Both the position numbers and the translations under genes were made by a program. This document shows, one piece after another, positions 31,745 through 41,559 of a stretch of 41,559 bases of DNA (positions are counted from its first letter, which is position 1; each line of letters begins with the position of its first letter). This DNA comes from Dehalococcoidia bacterium (GTDB lineage: Bacteria; Actinomycetota; Acidimicrobiia; Acidimicrobiales; MedAcidi-G1): assembly GCA_002699555.1 (NCBI GenBank), contig PABN01000033.1, positions 1 through 41,559 on the forward strand, given 5' to 3'. The notes beneath the pieces are model-generated. The model ran no database searches. It was not told the DNA's origin and saw nothing but the letters and a program-made list of their open reading frames with translations.

Positions 31745-33943
31745 TCATGAACTGACAGTGCCCGCACCTAAAGCATTAGGTAAATGAGTCACAAATGCTG
31801 AATCGACAGTTTCTTTTGGAACATCTATCAAACCCTTAACGGTAAATCTGTCACCACCAACTAAGCCCAGACGTGTAGTAGGTATATTTGCACCCTCAGC
31901 TCTAGACAAAAGATCATTGACGCTTTCAGGATGTACTGAAACAAGCACTCTGCTTGGACCTTCACCGAAAAACGTTAATACATCGGGGATTCGGGCAACA
32001 CTTACACCACATTTAGATTTTGCAACCATCTCAGCTAAAGCAACTCCTAACCCTCCAGCAGATAAGTCATGTATCCCATCAATTGTCCCATCAGACACAA
32101 GGCTCCTCACTAGGTCAGCAAGATCTTGATGGGTCTGAAAATTAACATCAATTAATTCTTCAGTCTCAAATCCATGCAAAGCGCTCAATAATGAACCTCC
32201 TAAACCAACATCATTCGGACCTAAAAGAACTAAGCGATTACCTTCTGATAGTTCAAACCCAGGAGGTCTTCTATAAAGCCCGTCAATTTTGCCCACCATT
32301 CCAATAACAGGAGTAGGTGAGATATTCACTCCAGAAGATTCGTTATACAGACTCACATTCCCACCTACTACTGGAATCCCAAATGCCTCACATGCTTCTG
32401 CCATGCCATCTATGGATTCTGAAAGTTGCCACATAACTTCAGGATTTTCCGGATTTCCAAAATTCAGACAATTGACAAGAGCCAGGGGATAGGCTCCGAC
32501 ACAAGCTAGATTCATTAACCCTTCAGCAACGACCAATTTCGTACCCACTCTTGGGTCAACAGCACACCAACGATGATTTCCATCTGTAGAAATTGCTAAA
32601 CCGTTATTAGTTTCAAAACCGTTTACAGGATCACGCAACTTTAAAACTGATGCTTCACAACCTGGCCCAACAACAGTATTCAAGAAAAGTTGATGGTCAT
32701 ATTGGTTATAAACCCATGAAGGATCTGACAATAAAGAAAGAAGGTCGCTCGTTGGGTCGTCTGAAACTTTTATATTTTCATTCAAAACAGATTTTTTTGA
32801 TTCAGGCTTCTTCTTAGGTCTGTCATAAATTGGAGCATCATCGTGAAGAGAGGAAGCAGGAATTTCAGCTAAAACATTTCCTTCGAAATGATCAAGAATT
32901 CTTAATTTATTTCCCTTTGTAACTCTCCCAATAACGTTCGCATTTACTTCCCATTTGTTACAAATCTCAAAAAGACGCTCTAAATTACTGGGTTCGATTA
33001 TTGCAAGCATTCTTTCCTGCGATTCACTAATCATTATCTCGTGAGCTTCCATTCCTAATTCTCTTTGAGGAACTGCGCTTAGATCAACATCCATTCCAAC
33101 TCCTCCACGAGAAGCAGTTTCACTTGTAGCACAGGTCAATCCTGCGCCACCCAAATCTTGAATGCCGACAACTAGATTTGAATCAAAGATTTCTAAGCAA
33201 GCTTCAATTAATCGTTTTTCTTCGAAAGGATCGCCAACCTGAACGCTAGGTCGTTTTTCAATATCCCCTTGATCTGAAAACCCCGCTGAAGCTAAAACAC
33301 TTACTCCACCAATTCCATCTCTGCCAGTCGCAGCTCCTAGCAAAACCGCTAAATTACCGATTCCAGAAGCTTGACCTAAAACCAAGCGATCTCTAGGCAA
33401 AGTGCCTAAACATAAAACATTTACTAAAGGGTTGCCTTGGAAAGTTGGATCAAAATCAATTTCACCTCCAACAGTTGGAACACCAACCGCGTTTCCATAG
33501 CCAGAAATGCCAGAAACAACTCCTTCGGCAATCCAACAACTCCTAGCATCAGTTAATGACCCGAACCGTAAAGAATCCATTAAAGCAATGGGTCTTGCAC
33601 CCATAGTAAAAATGTCTCGAAGAATACCCCCCACTCCAGTTGCCGCCCCTTGATAGGGTTCTATAGCTGAAGGGTGATTGTGAGATTCAATTCTTATTGC
33701 AACCGCAATCCCATCTCCTACATCAATCACACCTGCATTTTCGCCTGGTCCAACAAGAACCCAAGGTGCAGATGTTGGAAGACGGGAAAGATGAAGACGA
33801 CTACTTTTATATGAACAATGTTCAGACCACATCACTGAATACATCGCCAGCTCAAGAGGATTAGGCTTTCTTCCTAAAATGTCACCAATTTTTTTCGCTT
33901 CTTCGTCAGTTAGTCCTAAAGCTCTATGTAATGAATCATCCAT
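31745..33943 (-). CDS. purL: Phosphoribosylformylglycinamidine synthase subunit PurL
   Basis: The ATP-dependent large subunit of the small-type (three-protein) FGAM synthase, working with PurQ and PurS from the genes just upstream. Landmarks: [72 protein letters not shown] and [10 protein letters not shown]. The length of 732 residues fits the small form, which lacks the fused glutaminase domain. Confidence 0.97.
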   Translation of the reverse strand: MDDSLHRALGLTDEEAKKIGDILGRKPNPLELAMYSVMWSEHCSYKSSRLHLSRLPTSAPWVLVGPGENAGVIDVGDGIAVAIRIESHNHPSAIEPYQGAATGVGGILRDIFTMGARPIALMDSLRFGSLTDARSCWIAEGVVSGISGYGNAVGVPTVGGEIDFDPTFQGNPLVNVLCLGTLPRDRLVLGQASGIGNLAVLLGAATGRDGIGGVSVLASAGFSDQGDIEKRPSVQVGDPFEEKRLIEACLEIFDSNLVVGIQDLGGAGLTCATSETASRGGVGMDVDLSAVPQRELGMEAHEIMISESQERMLAIIEPSNLERLFEICNKWEVNANVIGRVTKGNKLRILDHFEGNVLAEIPASSLHDDAPIYDRPKKKPESKKSVLNENIKVSDDPTSDLLSLLSDPSWVYNQYDHQLFLNTVVGPGCEASVLKLRDPVNGFETNNGLAISTDGNHRWCAVDPRVGTKLVVAEGLMNLACVGAYPLALVNCLNFGNPENPEVMWQLSESIDGMAEACEAFGIPVVGGNVSLYNESSGVNISPTPVIGMVGKIDGLYRRPPGFELSEGNRLVLLGPNDVGLGGSLLSALHGFETEELIDVNFQTHQDLADLVRSLVSDGTIDGIHDLSAGGLGVALAEMVAKSKCGVSVARIPDVLTFFGEGPSRVLVSVHPESVNDLLSRAEGANIPTTRLGLVGGDRFTVKGLIDVPKETVDSAFVTHLPNALGAGTVSS

Positions 33944-34006
33944 AGAGAAATCTCTCTTTTGCCAATAAAAAACTATTCAAAATAGATGTTTTATTCTGTA
34001 CTCCCA

Positions 34007-34669
34007 TTAATTGGAACCTAATAGAGAATCAAATAGGATTTTTCCATCTTCACTGCCTAATAGTGAGTCGCATGCTCTTTCTGGATGTGGCATGATTCCA
34101 ACAACATTGCGCGTTTCATTGCAAATACCTGCAATGTCATTCATTGAACCATTCGGATTATCACAATAGCGAAGCACAACTCGATCCTGTTCTAAAAGAG
34201 TGTCAAGAGTTTCATTACTACAAGTAAAATTCCCTTCGAAATGGTTTATAGGAAGTGATAATTTAGCTCCTTTGACTGCATTTCTCGTAAGTGTTGAATT
34301 CTCTGTCACTACACATACTTCAACGGTCTTACATAAAAATTTAAGCCCTTTATTCTTTTGAAGGGCTCCAGGTAATAGACCAGACTCGGTTAAAACTTGA
34401 AAACCATTACATATTCCCAATACAGGTCCCCCGTTATTTGCAAAATCAGAAATTGCTGACATAAGCGGTGAGAATCTAGCTATAGCTCCAGGTCTTAAAT
34501 AATCACCATGTGCAAAGCCACCAGGAATTATTACAGCATCAACCTCAGCCAGATTTTTGCTTGAATGCCATAAAATTTTGCCATTACCGCCAAGAGATTC
34601 CACAGCATGAATTGAATCCAATTCACAATTTGTACCTGGAAATACAGCAACACCAACAGTAGCTGACAT
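34007..34669 (-). CDS. purQ: FGAM synthase glutaminase subunit PurQ
   Basis: A class I glutamine amidotransferase that feeds ammonia to PurL. The nucleophile is C87 in [11 protein letters not shown]; the catalytic His/Glu are in MPHPERACD near residue 195; [16 protein letters not shown] is the usual oxyanion region. Its ATG shares one base with the purS stop (TAATG), so the two are coupled. Confidence 0.96.
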   Translation of the reverse strand: MSATVGVAVFPGTNCELDSIHAVESLGGNGKILWHSSKNLAEVDAVIIPGGFAHGDYLRPGAIARFSPLMSAISDFANNGGPVLGICNGFQVLTESGLLPGALQKNKGLKFLCKTVEVCVVTENSTLTRNAVKGAKLSLPINHFEGNFTCSNETLDTLLEQDRVVLRYCDNPNGSMNDIAGICNETRNVVGIMPHPERACDSLLGSEDGKILFDSLLGSN

Positions 34670-34938
34670 TAATTTCCTTCTGCTTGTTCCAAGTTTTCAA
34701 TTGTGATTCCTGCTTCTTCAATTACTGGGTTAGTTAGAAAAGTAGAACAAATAGTTTCTACTTTCTCATGCGCTTCCTTTTCATTTTCAGCTTCAATCAC
34801 AAATCGAATCGTTTTTCCTACGCTTACATCTCTAACATTCGAAAAGCCTAAAGTTGGTAAAGACCGCTCTATTGTAGAGCCCGCCGGATCTGCAATTCCT
34901 TTACGTAGAGAAACATCAACAAACACAGAAAAAAGCAA
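34669..34938 (-). CDS. purS: FGAM synthase subunit PurS
   Basis: A small PurS that bridges PurL and PurQ and helps channel ammonia. The tracked ORF runs 46 codons too far upstream, into purC. I place the start at the TTG at 34938, giving 89 residues beginning LFSVFVDVSLRKGIADPAGSTIERSLPTLGF, which matches the usual PurS size and N-terminal strand. AGGAG lies 5 bases before this TTG, and the purC stop (TAG) ends one base before it. The domain GKTIRFVIEAENEKEAHEKVETICSTFL is typical. Confidence 0.92.
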   Translation of the reverse strand: MLFSVFVDVSLRKGIADPAGSTIERSLPTLGFSNVRDVSVGKTIRFVIEAENEKEAHEKVETICSTFLTNPVIEEAGITIENLEQAEGN

Positions 34939-34939
34939 A

Positions 34940-35833
34940 CTAACTCCTAGCGCCAGGCCAGTCCCTAAAAGACTTTCCTGAAATCTTCTCATATGCCTCG
35001 ATATAACGCGAGGAAGTAGCTGAAATAACTTCACTAGGAAGATTTGGAGGAGGAGGTTGTTTATCCCAGTCGACACTGTCTAAAAAATCACGCACAGGTT
35101 GTTTGTCAAAAGATGGAGGTGAAAATCCAGGCTCCCATTGGTCTTCTGGCCAAAACCTTGAAGAGTCTGGAGTGAGAACCTCATCTGCGAGAACTAATTC
35201 TCCGTCTATTAAACCAAATTCGAATTTTGTATCAGCAATAATGATTCCACGTTCCATGGCTAAGTCAGATGCCAATTTGTAACAGTTCAATGAGGCATCT
35301 TTAACTTTCTCAGCCAAATCTGAACCAAGAATTTCAATTGCTTCCAGAAAAGAAATATTTTCATCATGCCCAGATGTTGCTTTAGTGGAAGGTGTAAATA
35401 ATGGTTGTTGAAATTGTTCAGATTCTCTTAAACCCGAACCAATCTTCTCACCATGTACAGTTCCTTTTTCTTTATATTCTTTCCAAGCTGAACCTGTAAT
35501 AAAACCTCTTACTATGCATTCAACTGGCAACATCTCAGCACGCTTACAAATCATTGTTCTGCCAGTTAAAAACTCTCTACTATCTAAATTAATTTCCTCG
35601 CCTAGATCCATTGGGTCCACTGATAACAAGTGATTTGGAACCAAATTATCTAATTGGCTCAACCAATACTTCGTCATTGCAGTTAGAACACGGCCTTTTT
35701 CAGGAATTGGCTCATTTAAGACAACATCAAAAGCTGATAGTCGATCGGAAGTAACCATAAGTAGTTTTTCAGAATCAATCTCATAAATATCTCGAACTTT
35801 TCCCGAATGCACATGTTTCAAATTAATGTCCAT
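34940..35833 (-). CDS. purC: SAICAR synthetase
   Basis: Joins aspartate to CAIR. Landmarks: HVHSGKVRDIYEIDSEKLLMVTSDRLSAFDVVLNEPIPEKG, ECIVRGFITGSAWKEYKEKGTVHG, IADTKFEFGL and LADEVLTPDSSRFWP. The length of 297 residues is of the longer bacterial form. It lies 12 bases after purB and almost abuts purS. Confidence 0.97.
   Translation of the reverse strand: MDINLKHVHSGKVRDIYEIDSEKLLMVTSDRLSAFDVVLNEPIPEKGRVLTAMTKYWLSQLDNLVPNHLLSVDPMDLGEEINLDSREFLTGRTMICKRAEMLPVECIVRGFITGSAWKEYKEKGTVHGEKIGSGLRESEQFQQPLFTPSTKATSGHDENISFLEAIEILGSDLAEKVKDASLNCYKLASDLAMERGIIIADTKFEFGLIDGELVLADEVLTPDSSRFWPEDQWEPGFSPPSFDKQPVRDFLDSVDWDKQPPPPNLPSEVISATSSRYIEAYEKISGKSFRDWPGARS
34944..34948 (-). promoter_or_regulatory. 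Ribosome site that decides the purS start
   Basis: AGGAG on the minus strand, 5 bases before the TTG at 34938, inside the last codons of purC. It supports a TTG start and a short PurS rather than the long tracked ORF. Confidence 0.75.
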
Positions 35834-35845
35834 TATGACCCCCTT

Positions 35846-37264
35846 TTAAATGATGGATTCTGGTTTATATGAAGCAGCAAGAGGTCTGTGCGTAACTATG
35901 TCAGCAATTTTCTCGACTACCGATTGAACTTGGCTTGGAGCATTCCCAATCAAGATTGTCCTTTGACTAAATAGTTCATTTATTTCTTCTTCTTCTAATG
36001 GGAAACGGTTATCTGAAGCAAGAAGATCAACGAAACTCAGATCATCCGAATCTTCACGTCTAGACATAGAAGACTTTCTAGCATGTTCACTAATTATTTC
36101 ATGAGCAGTTTCTCTACCTATTCCCTTTTGCACTGCTGCCATTAAAAGTCTCGTTGTTGAGAGATAAGGAAGTTCTTCTAATAACTCTTTCTCAATTACC
36201 GCTGGAAATGAACCGAATTCATCAAGCACAGTAATAAATGATTGAAATAATCCATCAATCGCAAAAAACGAATCCGGCAAAGCAACCCTCCTAACAACAG
36301 AACAACTCACATCTCCTTCATTCCATTGATCTCCAACCAACCCACCTAACATCGATAGATAACCCTTTAATACCAATGAAAGACCACTAATTCTTTCTGA
36401 CGTTCGAGTGTTTGTCTTATGAGGCATAGCTGATGAACCGACTTGTCCTTGTTGAAAACCTTCTGAAACTAAGTTATGACCAGCCATTAATCTGACTGTC
36501 TTTGAAAAATTTGCAGGGGCACTTGAAATTTGAACAAGTGTGGAAACAACTTCAAAATCCATTGAGCGGGGGTATACCTGACCTACAGAATCTAAAACCT
36601 CATCAAAACCAAGAGTTTCCGCTACACGACTTTCAATCAAACGTACTTTCTCATTATCCCCTTCAAATAAATCCAACAAATCTTGCTGAGTGCCGACAGG
36701 GCCTTTTAGGCCGCGAAGGGGGAAATTATTTAGTAGATAATTTGCTTTATGGTATGAATTTATTAATTCCTCTGCCGTATTTGCGAAACGTTTCCCAAGA
36801 GTCGTTGGTTGAGCAGCGACATTATGAGTTCTTCCAGTCAACATAAGTGAAGAATTTTCGACAGCCAACCGCCCTAATCTGCTTAACGAAGCGACTACTA
36901 AATCAAGAACTAGCTCCAAACTTTTTTTAATTTGTAGTTGCTCAACGTTTTCAGTTAAGTCTCTAGAAGTCATTCCCTTGTGAGCATGTTGATGTCCAGC
37001 TAACTCTGAAAACTCCTCTAATCTTGCCTTAACATCATGACGAGTAATTTTTTCACGTTCACGAATCGAATTTAAATCAACAGAATTTATAACCGATTCA
37101 TAATCTTCGATTACCTGGTCTCCGATTTCAATACCAAGTTCTTTTTGAGCTTTTAATACAGCTATCCATAGTTCACGTTCGAGAACTATCCGAGATTCAG
37201 CTGACCAAATATCAACCATCTGTTGACTCGCATAGCGACTAGCGAGAACATTTTCCACAATCAA
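35846..37264 (-). CDS. purB: Adenylosuccinate lyase
   Basis: Cleaves SAICAR and adenylosuccinate, so it serves both the main path and the AMP branch. The fumarase-superfamily signature is GSSAMPHKTNTRTSERISGL (flexible catalytic loop; the usual N-P after K is here T-N-T). HAHKGMTSRDLTENVEQLQ and TGRTHNVAAQPTTLGKRFA hold the other catalytic residues. The length of 472 residues is standard. Confidence 0.95.
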   Translation of the reverse strand: MIVENVLASRYASQQMVDIWSAESRIVLERELWIAVLKAQKELGIEIGDQVIEDYESVINSVDLNSIREREKITRHDVKARLEEFSELAGHQHAHKGMTSRDLTENVEQLQIKKSLELVLDLVVASLSRLGRLAVENSSLMLTGRTHNVAAQPTTLGKRFANTAEELINSYHKANYLLNNFPLRGLKGPVGTQQDLLDLFEGDNEKVRLIESRVAETLGFDEVLDSVGQVYPRSMDFEVVSTLVQISSAPANFSKTVRLMAGHNLVSEGFQQGQVGSSAMPHKTNTRTSERISGLSLVLKGYLSMLGGLVGDQWNEGDVSCSVVRRVALPDSFFAIDGLFQSFITVLDEFGSFPAVIEKELLEELPYLSTTRLLMAAVQKGIGRETAHEIISEHARKSSMSRREDSDDLSFVDLLASDNRFPLEEEEINELFSQRTILIGNAPSQVQSVVEKIADIVTHRPLAASYKPESII

Positions 37265-37276
37265 AACAAAGCCATT

Positions 37277-37732
37277 CTATCTTGACGCCATTTCTTCTCT
37301 ATGCGACTCAAGAAGTTTTACGTATTTTGGTTCGTTCAAAGAAAGTATTTGTATTGCTAACAAACCAGCATTCATGGCTCCATCTATTGCGACGGTAGCC
37401 ACAGGAATCCCCTTGGGCATCTGAACTGTTGCTAAGAGGGAGTCAAAACCTGATACTGCACTTCCTGATAACGGCACTCCGATGACGGGAAGAATTGTGT
37501 TTGCTGCAACTGCTCCAGCAAGGTGTGCAGCCATTCCGGCTCCGCAAATAATTACAGAAAATCCATCTTCAATAGCGGAAGAAGCGAAATCCGCAACATC
37601 TTGTGGTGTTCGATGCGCAGACATAACTCTCGTGTCTACATCAACTCCGAATTTTTCTAATATTTCTGTAGCAGGCTTCATTCGATCAGAATCACTTGGT
37701 GATCCCATCAATACCGCAACTCTTTCTGTCAC
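37277..37732 (-). CDS. purE: N5-CAIR mutase (class I PurE)
   Basis: Converts N5-CAIR to CAIR. VAVLMGSPSDSDRMKPA, MSAHRTPQDV (catalytic His) and GAGMAAHLAGAVAANTILPVIGVPL are the class I hallmarks. Class I normally needs PurK; no purK lies in this window, so it must be elsewhere. The length of 151 residues is typical. Confidence 0.96.
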   Translation of the reverse strand: MTERVAVLMGSPSDSDRMKPATEILEKFGVDVDTRVMSAHRTPQDVADFASSAIEDGFSVIICGAGMAAHLAGAVAANTILPVIGVPLSGSAVSGFDSLLATVQMPKGIPVATVAIDGAMNAGLLAIQILSLNEPKYVKLLESHREEMASR

Positions 37733-37767
37733 TATTATTCCTTTCTTTTGTCTATCTATTCATCTTT

Positions 37768-38985
37768 CTATAAGTCAAAATTAGAAGCAATGTCTTCTCG
37801 TTTTTGCATCCCAGTCCACGAAATTTGTGAAACTGCTTCATAAGTCAATTTCCTAGCTTCCTCGAGTGTCGCTCCCATCCCAGTGACCGTTAAAACTCTT
37901 CCACCATCTGTAACTAATCCATCACTAGTCTTTCTGACACCCGAAAAGAAAATATCTATACCCTTCATTTCCTGAACTTGAGACAAACCATCTATAAGAT
38001 CACCAGTTCTTGGATTTTCTGGATATAACTCGGACGCACATACAACAGCGACAGCTGCCTCGTTCGAAAAAATTGGAACTGAATTAAGAGAACCAGAAGC
38101 TGCACCAACAAGTAACTCAGCTAAATCTGTTTCTAAACGGGGCAGAACTACCTGAGTTTCAGGATCCCCAAACCTGGCGTTGTATTCAAGAACTTTTGGT
38201 CCTTCAGGTGTAATCATTAAACCGCAATACAGAACACCTCTATAATCAATTCCCTTTCGCTTTAAAGTCTCCAAAGTTGGGATAACAGCAATATCCATGA
38301 TTCTTTCGACCAAATTTTCTTCTAAAAAAGGAACTGGCGAATAGGCACCCATACCTCCAGTATTTGGTCCCTCATTTTGATCTTTAAGTCTCTTAAAGTC
38401 TTGTGCCGGAGCTAAAGGAACCGCAGTTTTACCATCACAAACTGCAAGTAGTGAAACTTCTGGTCCTGTTAGTCCTTCCTCTATAACAATTCTTTTACCA
38501 GCAATTCCGAAAGCTTGCCCAGATAAATATTCAGACACAGCATTTTTAGCTTCATTCAAATCTGAAGTAACCAAAACTCCCTTACCTGCTGCCAATCCAT
38601 CTGTCTTAATTACATAAAAATCTGAAAGATTTTGAAGAAAATCTAAAGCTGGTTCCTTCTCTGTAAACACTCCATGCCTAGCGGTAGGAACACCTGCTTC
38701 AATTAAAATTTCTTTCATCCAACTTTTTGAACCTTCAAGTTTTGCACCGTCAGCATTGGGTCCAAAAACAAGCTTCCCTTGTTTTCTCAGTTCATCAGCC
38801 AATCCCTCGACTAAAGGCTGTTCTGGACCTATAACAAATAAATCAGCTTCAATTTCTTTTATAGGTTTTGCAGTCGAAAAAGGTATTCCGGGATTTCCTG
38901 GTGTAACAACTACTTCGGCTGTTCGCTTAAGAACATGAGCTAAAGCGTGTTCTCTTCCTCCGGATCCAACAACACAAACCTTCAT
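37768..38985 (-). CDS. purD: Phosphoribosylamine--glycine ligase
   Basis: An ATP-grasp enzyme forming GAR. CVVGSGGREHALAHVL opens the N-terminal domain; the ATP-grasp core has KTDGLAAGKGVLV, EEGLTGPEVSLLAVCDG, QDFKRLKDQNEGPNTGGMGAYSP and EYNARFGDPETQVVLPRL. The length of 405 residues is slightly under the usual 420-430 but contains every block. Confidence 0.97.
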   Translation of the reverse strand: MKVCVVGSGGREHALAHVLKRTAEVVVTPGNPGIPFSTAKPIKEIEADLFVIGPEQPLVEGLADELRKQGKLVFGPNADGAKLEGSKSWMKEILIEAGVPTARHGVFTEKEPALDFLQNLSDFYVIKTDGLAAGKGVLVTSDLNEAKNAVSEYLSGQAFGIAGKRIVIEEGLTGPEVSLLAVCDGKTAVPLAPAQDFKRLKDQNEGPNTGGMGAYSPVPFLEENLVERIMDIAVIPTLETLKRKGIDYRGVLYCGLMITPEGPKVLEYNARFGDPETQVVLPRLETDLAELLVGAASGSLNSVPIFSNEAAVAVVCASELYPENPRTGDLIDGLSQVQEMKGIDIFFSGVRKTSDGLVTDGGRVLTVTGMGATLEEARKLTYEAVSQISWTGMQKREDIASNFDL

Positions 38986-38994
38986 TTAACCTCT

Positions 38995-40528
<1,534 letters not shown>

Positions 40529-40912
40529 TCACGGCCTTTTCTGCTGACGAAGTAAAGTAACGCTTTGTTTTATAGGTACAAGGTCTCTTCGATATTGGCG
40601 ATGCACTTCAGTAACCGCTTCAGCAATTTTATTTTTCGCTATTTCAAGTTCTCGGTTTAGACGAATTACTTCAGCTTCAAGTTCTAAAATACGCTTAACA
40701 CCTTGCAAATTTAAACCTTCAGCAGTTAAGTCTGCAATTCGCCGAAGGAGCCTTATATCAGTGTCACTGTAACGACGGTTACCGCCAGCTGTTCGAGCCG
40801 GATCAAGTAGTCCACGACTTTCATAGATCCGAAGCGTTTGGGGATGCATCCCGGATAATTCTGCTGCAACTGAAATTACATAAACTGCTTGATCGGGTTG
40901 TGGTCTTTCCAT
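40529..40912 (-). CDS. hspR: Heat-shock repressor HspR (MerR family)
   Basis: A MerR-type repressor of the actinobacterial dnaK regulon, acting with DnaK as co-repressor. The winged helix-turn-helix is VYVISVAAELSGMHPQTLRIYESRGLLDPARTAGGNRRYSDTDI, followed by a coiled coil (LNLQGVKRILELEAEVIRLNRELEIAKNKI). The length of 127 residues is typical. It follows dnaJ by 68 bases on the same strand, the usual dnaK-grpE-dnaJ-hspR order. No HAIR operator is inside the window; it would lie upstream of dnaK. Confidence 0.94.
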   Translation of the reverse strand: MERPQPDQAVYVISVAAELSGMHPQTLRIYESRGLLDPARTAGGNRRYSDTDIRLLRRIADLTAEGLNLQGVKRILELEAEVIRLNRELEIAKNKIAEAVTEVHRQYRRDLVPIKQSVTLLRQQKRP

Positions 40913-40980
40913 GTCAACTTTTTCCTGTCCGAGCGTTAAATCTCAACACACTCTTGACTTTAGCTTTTTTGATCACTTCA

Positions 40981-41559
40981 TTAATCCTTGGGCATTTTTT
41001 TAGACATAACATCAGCTAATTCTTTTATAAGTGAACTTTCTTTGTCGCTCACTTCTGTTGGTATTTCAACTTCAACTGTTACTAAAAGATCGCCAACTTC
41101 TTGTGAGGTGGAAACTCCTCCTCCTTTTACACGAAATGTTCTTCCATTTGGAGTTCCAGGCGGAATACGCAAAGTCACTTTACTACCTTCTAATGTCTCT
41201 ACTTTTACCTCAGACCCAAGTACTAATTGAGGAAAAGAAACTCTTGTAACTAAAGTCAAATTCTTACCTTGTCGACCAAAAAATTCATGTGGTTCGACTT
41301 GCACAATTACAAATAAATCTCCAGATCCCGCAGGCCCAGATTGACCCTTACCTTTTACTCGAACTCTTTGCCCATCCTCAACTCCAGGTGGAATCTTCAC
41401 TCGCACTGATGTTAACTCTTTACTATTCTGATTTCCTAAACTCAAAGTAGTGGTAACACCATTTACAGCATCTAAAAAAGAAAGAGGCAGAGTAGCTTCT
41501 ATATCTAGACCTCTTTGACCACCTCCATTTGGTTGATTTCCAAAAAAGTTCCCAAAAAT
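40981..41559 (-). CDS. dnaJ: DnaJ co-chaperone lacking the zinc-finger domain (partial)
   Basis: Open to the window's right edge; the tracked TTG start at 41445 is internal. The visible part begins in the Gly/Phe region (FGNFFGNQPNGGGQRG) and continues LDIEATLPLSFLDAVNGVTTTLSLGNQNSKELTSVRVKIPPGVEDGQRVRVKGKG, then the second beta domain GDLFVIVQVEPHEFFGRQGKNLTL and RIPPGTPNGRTFRVKGGG. In Zn-type DnaJ the four CxxCxGxG repeats sit between the two strands now joined at SLGNQNSKEL; here there is no Cys at all. The J domain lies outside the window. Confidence 0.9.
   Translation of the reverse strand: MFGNFFGNQPNGGGQRGLDIEATLPLSFLDAVNGVTTTLSLGNQNSKELTSVRVKIPPGVEDGQRVRVKGKGQSGPAGSGDLFVIVQVEPHEFFGRQGKNLTLVTRVSFPQLVLGSEVKVETLEGSKVTLRIPPGTPNGRTFRVKGGGVSTSQEVGDLLVTVEVEIPTEVSDKESSLIKELADVMSKKMPKD

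Overview
The window looks like chromosomal DNA from a low-GC, streamlined actinobacterium. The order-level guess is a marine Acidimicrobiia/Actinomarinales-like lineage, inferred from gene content and AT-richness only. Actinobacterial markers are a WhiB7-type Fe-S regulator with an AT-hook, HspR next to a DnaJ, a tRNA Glu-Asp-Phe cluster, an ACT-domain malic enzyme and a caa3 oxidase operon with CtaG. Genes are tightly packed. Many neighbours share ATGA or TAATG junctions, and several convergent pairs overlap or abut at their 3' ends.

Layout: 1-4.8 kb holds small secreted or unknown proteins (a Thr-tract protein cut by the window edge, a lipoprotein, a DUF4031 protein), a methyltransferase and dUTPase, and an oligoribonuclease/MBL-hydrolase pair. 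4.8-5.5 kb is whiB7. Its leader carries a 58-codon upstream ORF, too short for the ORF track, followed by a strong intrinsic terminator before whiB7; I read this as a translation-dependent attenuator. 5.5-7.9 kb has a structured leader followed by a TlpA-like thioredoxin lipoprotein, a CcdA-like membrane protein and a poly-gamma-glutamate-hydrolase-family protein in one operon. 7.9-10.5 kb has pdxH, two overlapping fluC/crcB genes and serS.

10.5-19.6 kb (minus strand) is a terminal oxidase locus: ctaB, then a second set of subunit I-like, subunit III-like and His-tailed membrane proteins, then canonical ctaC (CuA plus fused cytochrome c), ctaD, ctaE, subunit IV and ctaG. The extra subunit I-like protein has lost every CuB and high-spin haem ligand that can be aligned to its intact neighbour, so it cannot be a normal oxygen-reducing subunit. 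19.6-25.4 kb has an SDR, three tRNAs and a fatty-acid or sterol-type beta-oxidation set (two acyl-CoA dehydrogenases, an SDR and a thiolase). 25.5-29.1 kb has a tyrosine phosphatase, a HAD hydrolase, malic enzyme and pyrE.

29.1-40.3 kb is a long purine cluster, all on the minus strand, in transcription order purA-purD-purE-purB-purC-purS-purQ-purL-purF-purM, followed by pyrE. It supplies PRPP to FGAM to AIR to SAICAR to AICAR plus the AMP branch; purN, purK and purH are not in the window. 40.5-41.6 kb ends with hspR and the C-terminal part of a DnaJ that lacks the cysteine-rich zinc-finger domain.

Best leads: the whiB7 attenuator (uORF, candidate antiterminator and terminator all readable in sequence) and the ligand-less second oxidase module.
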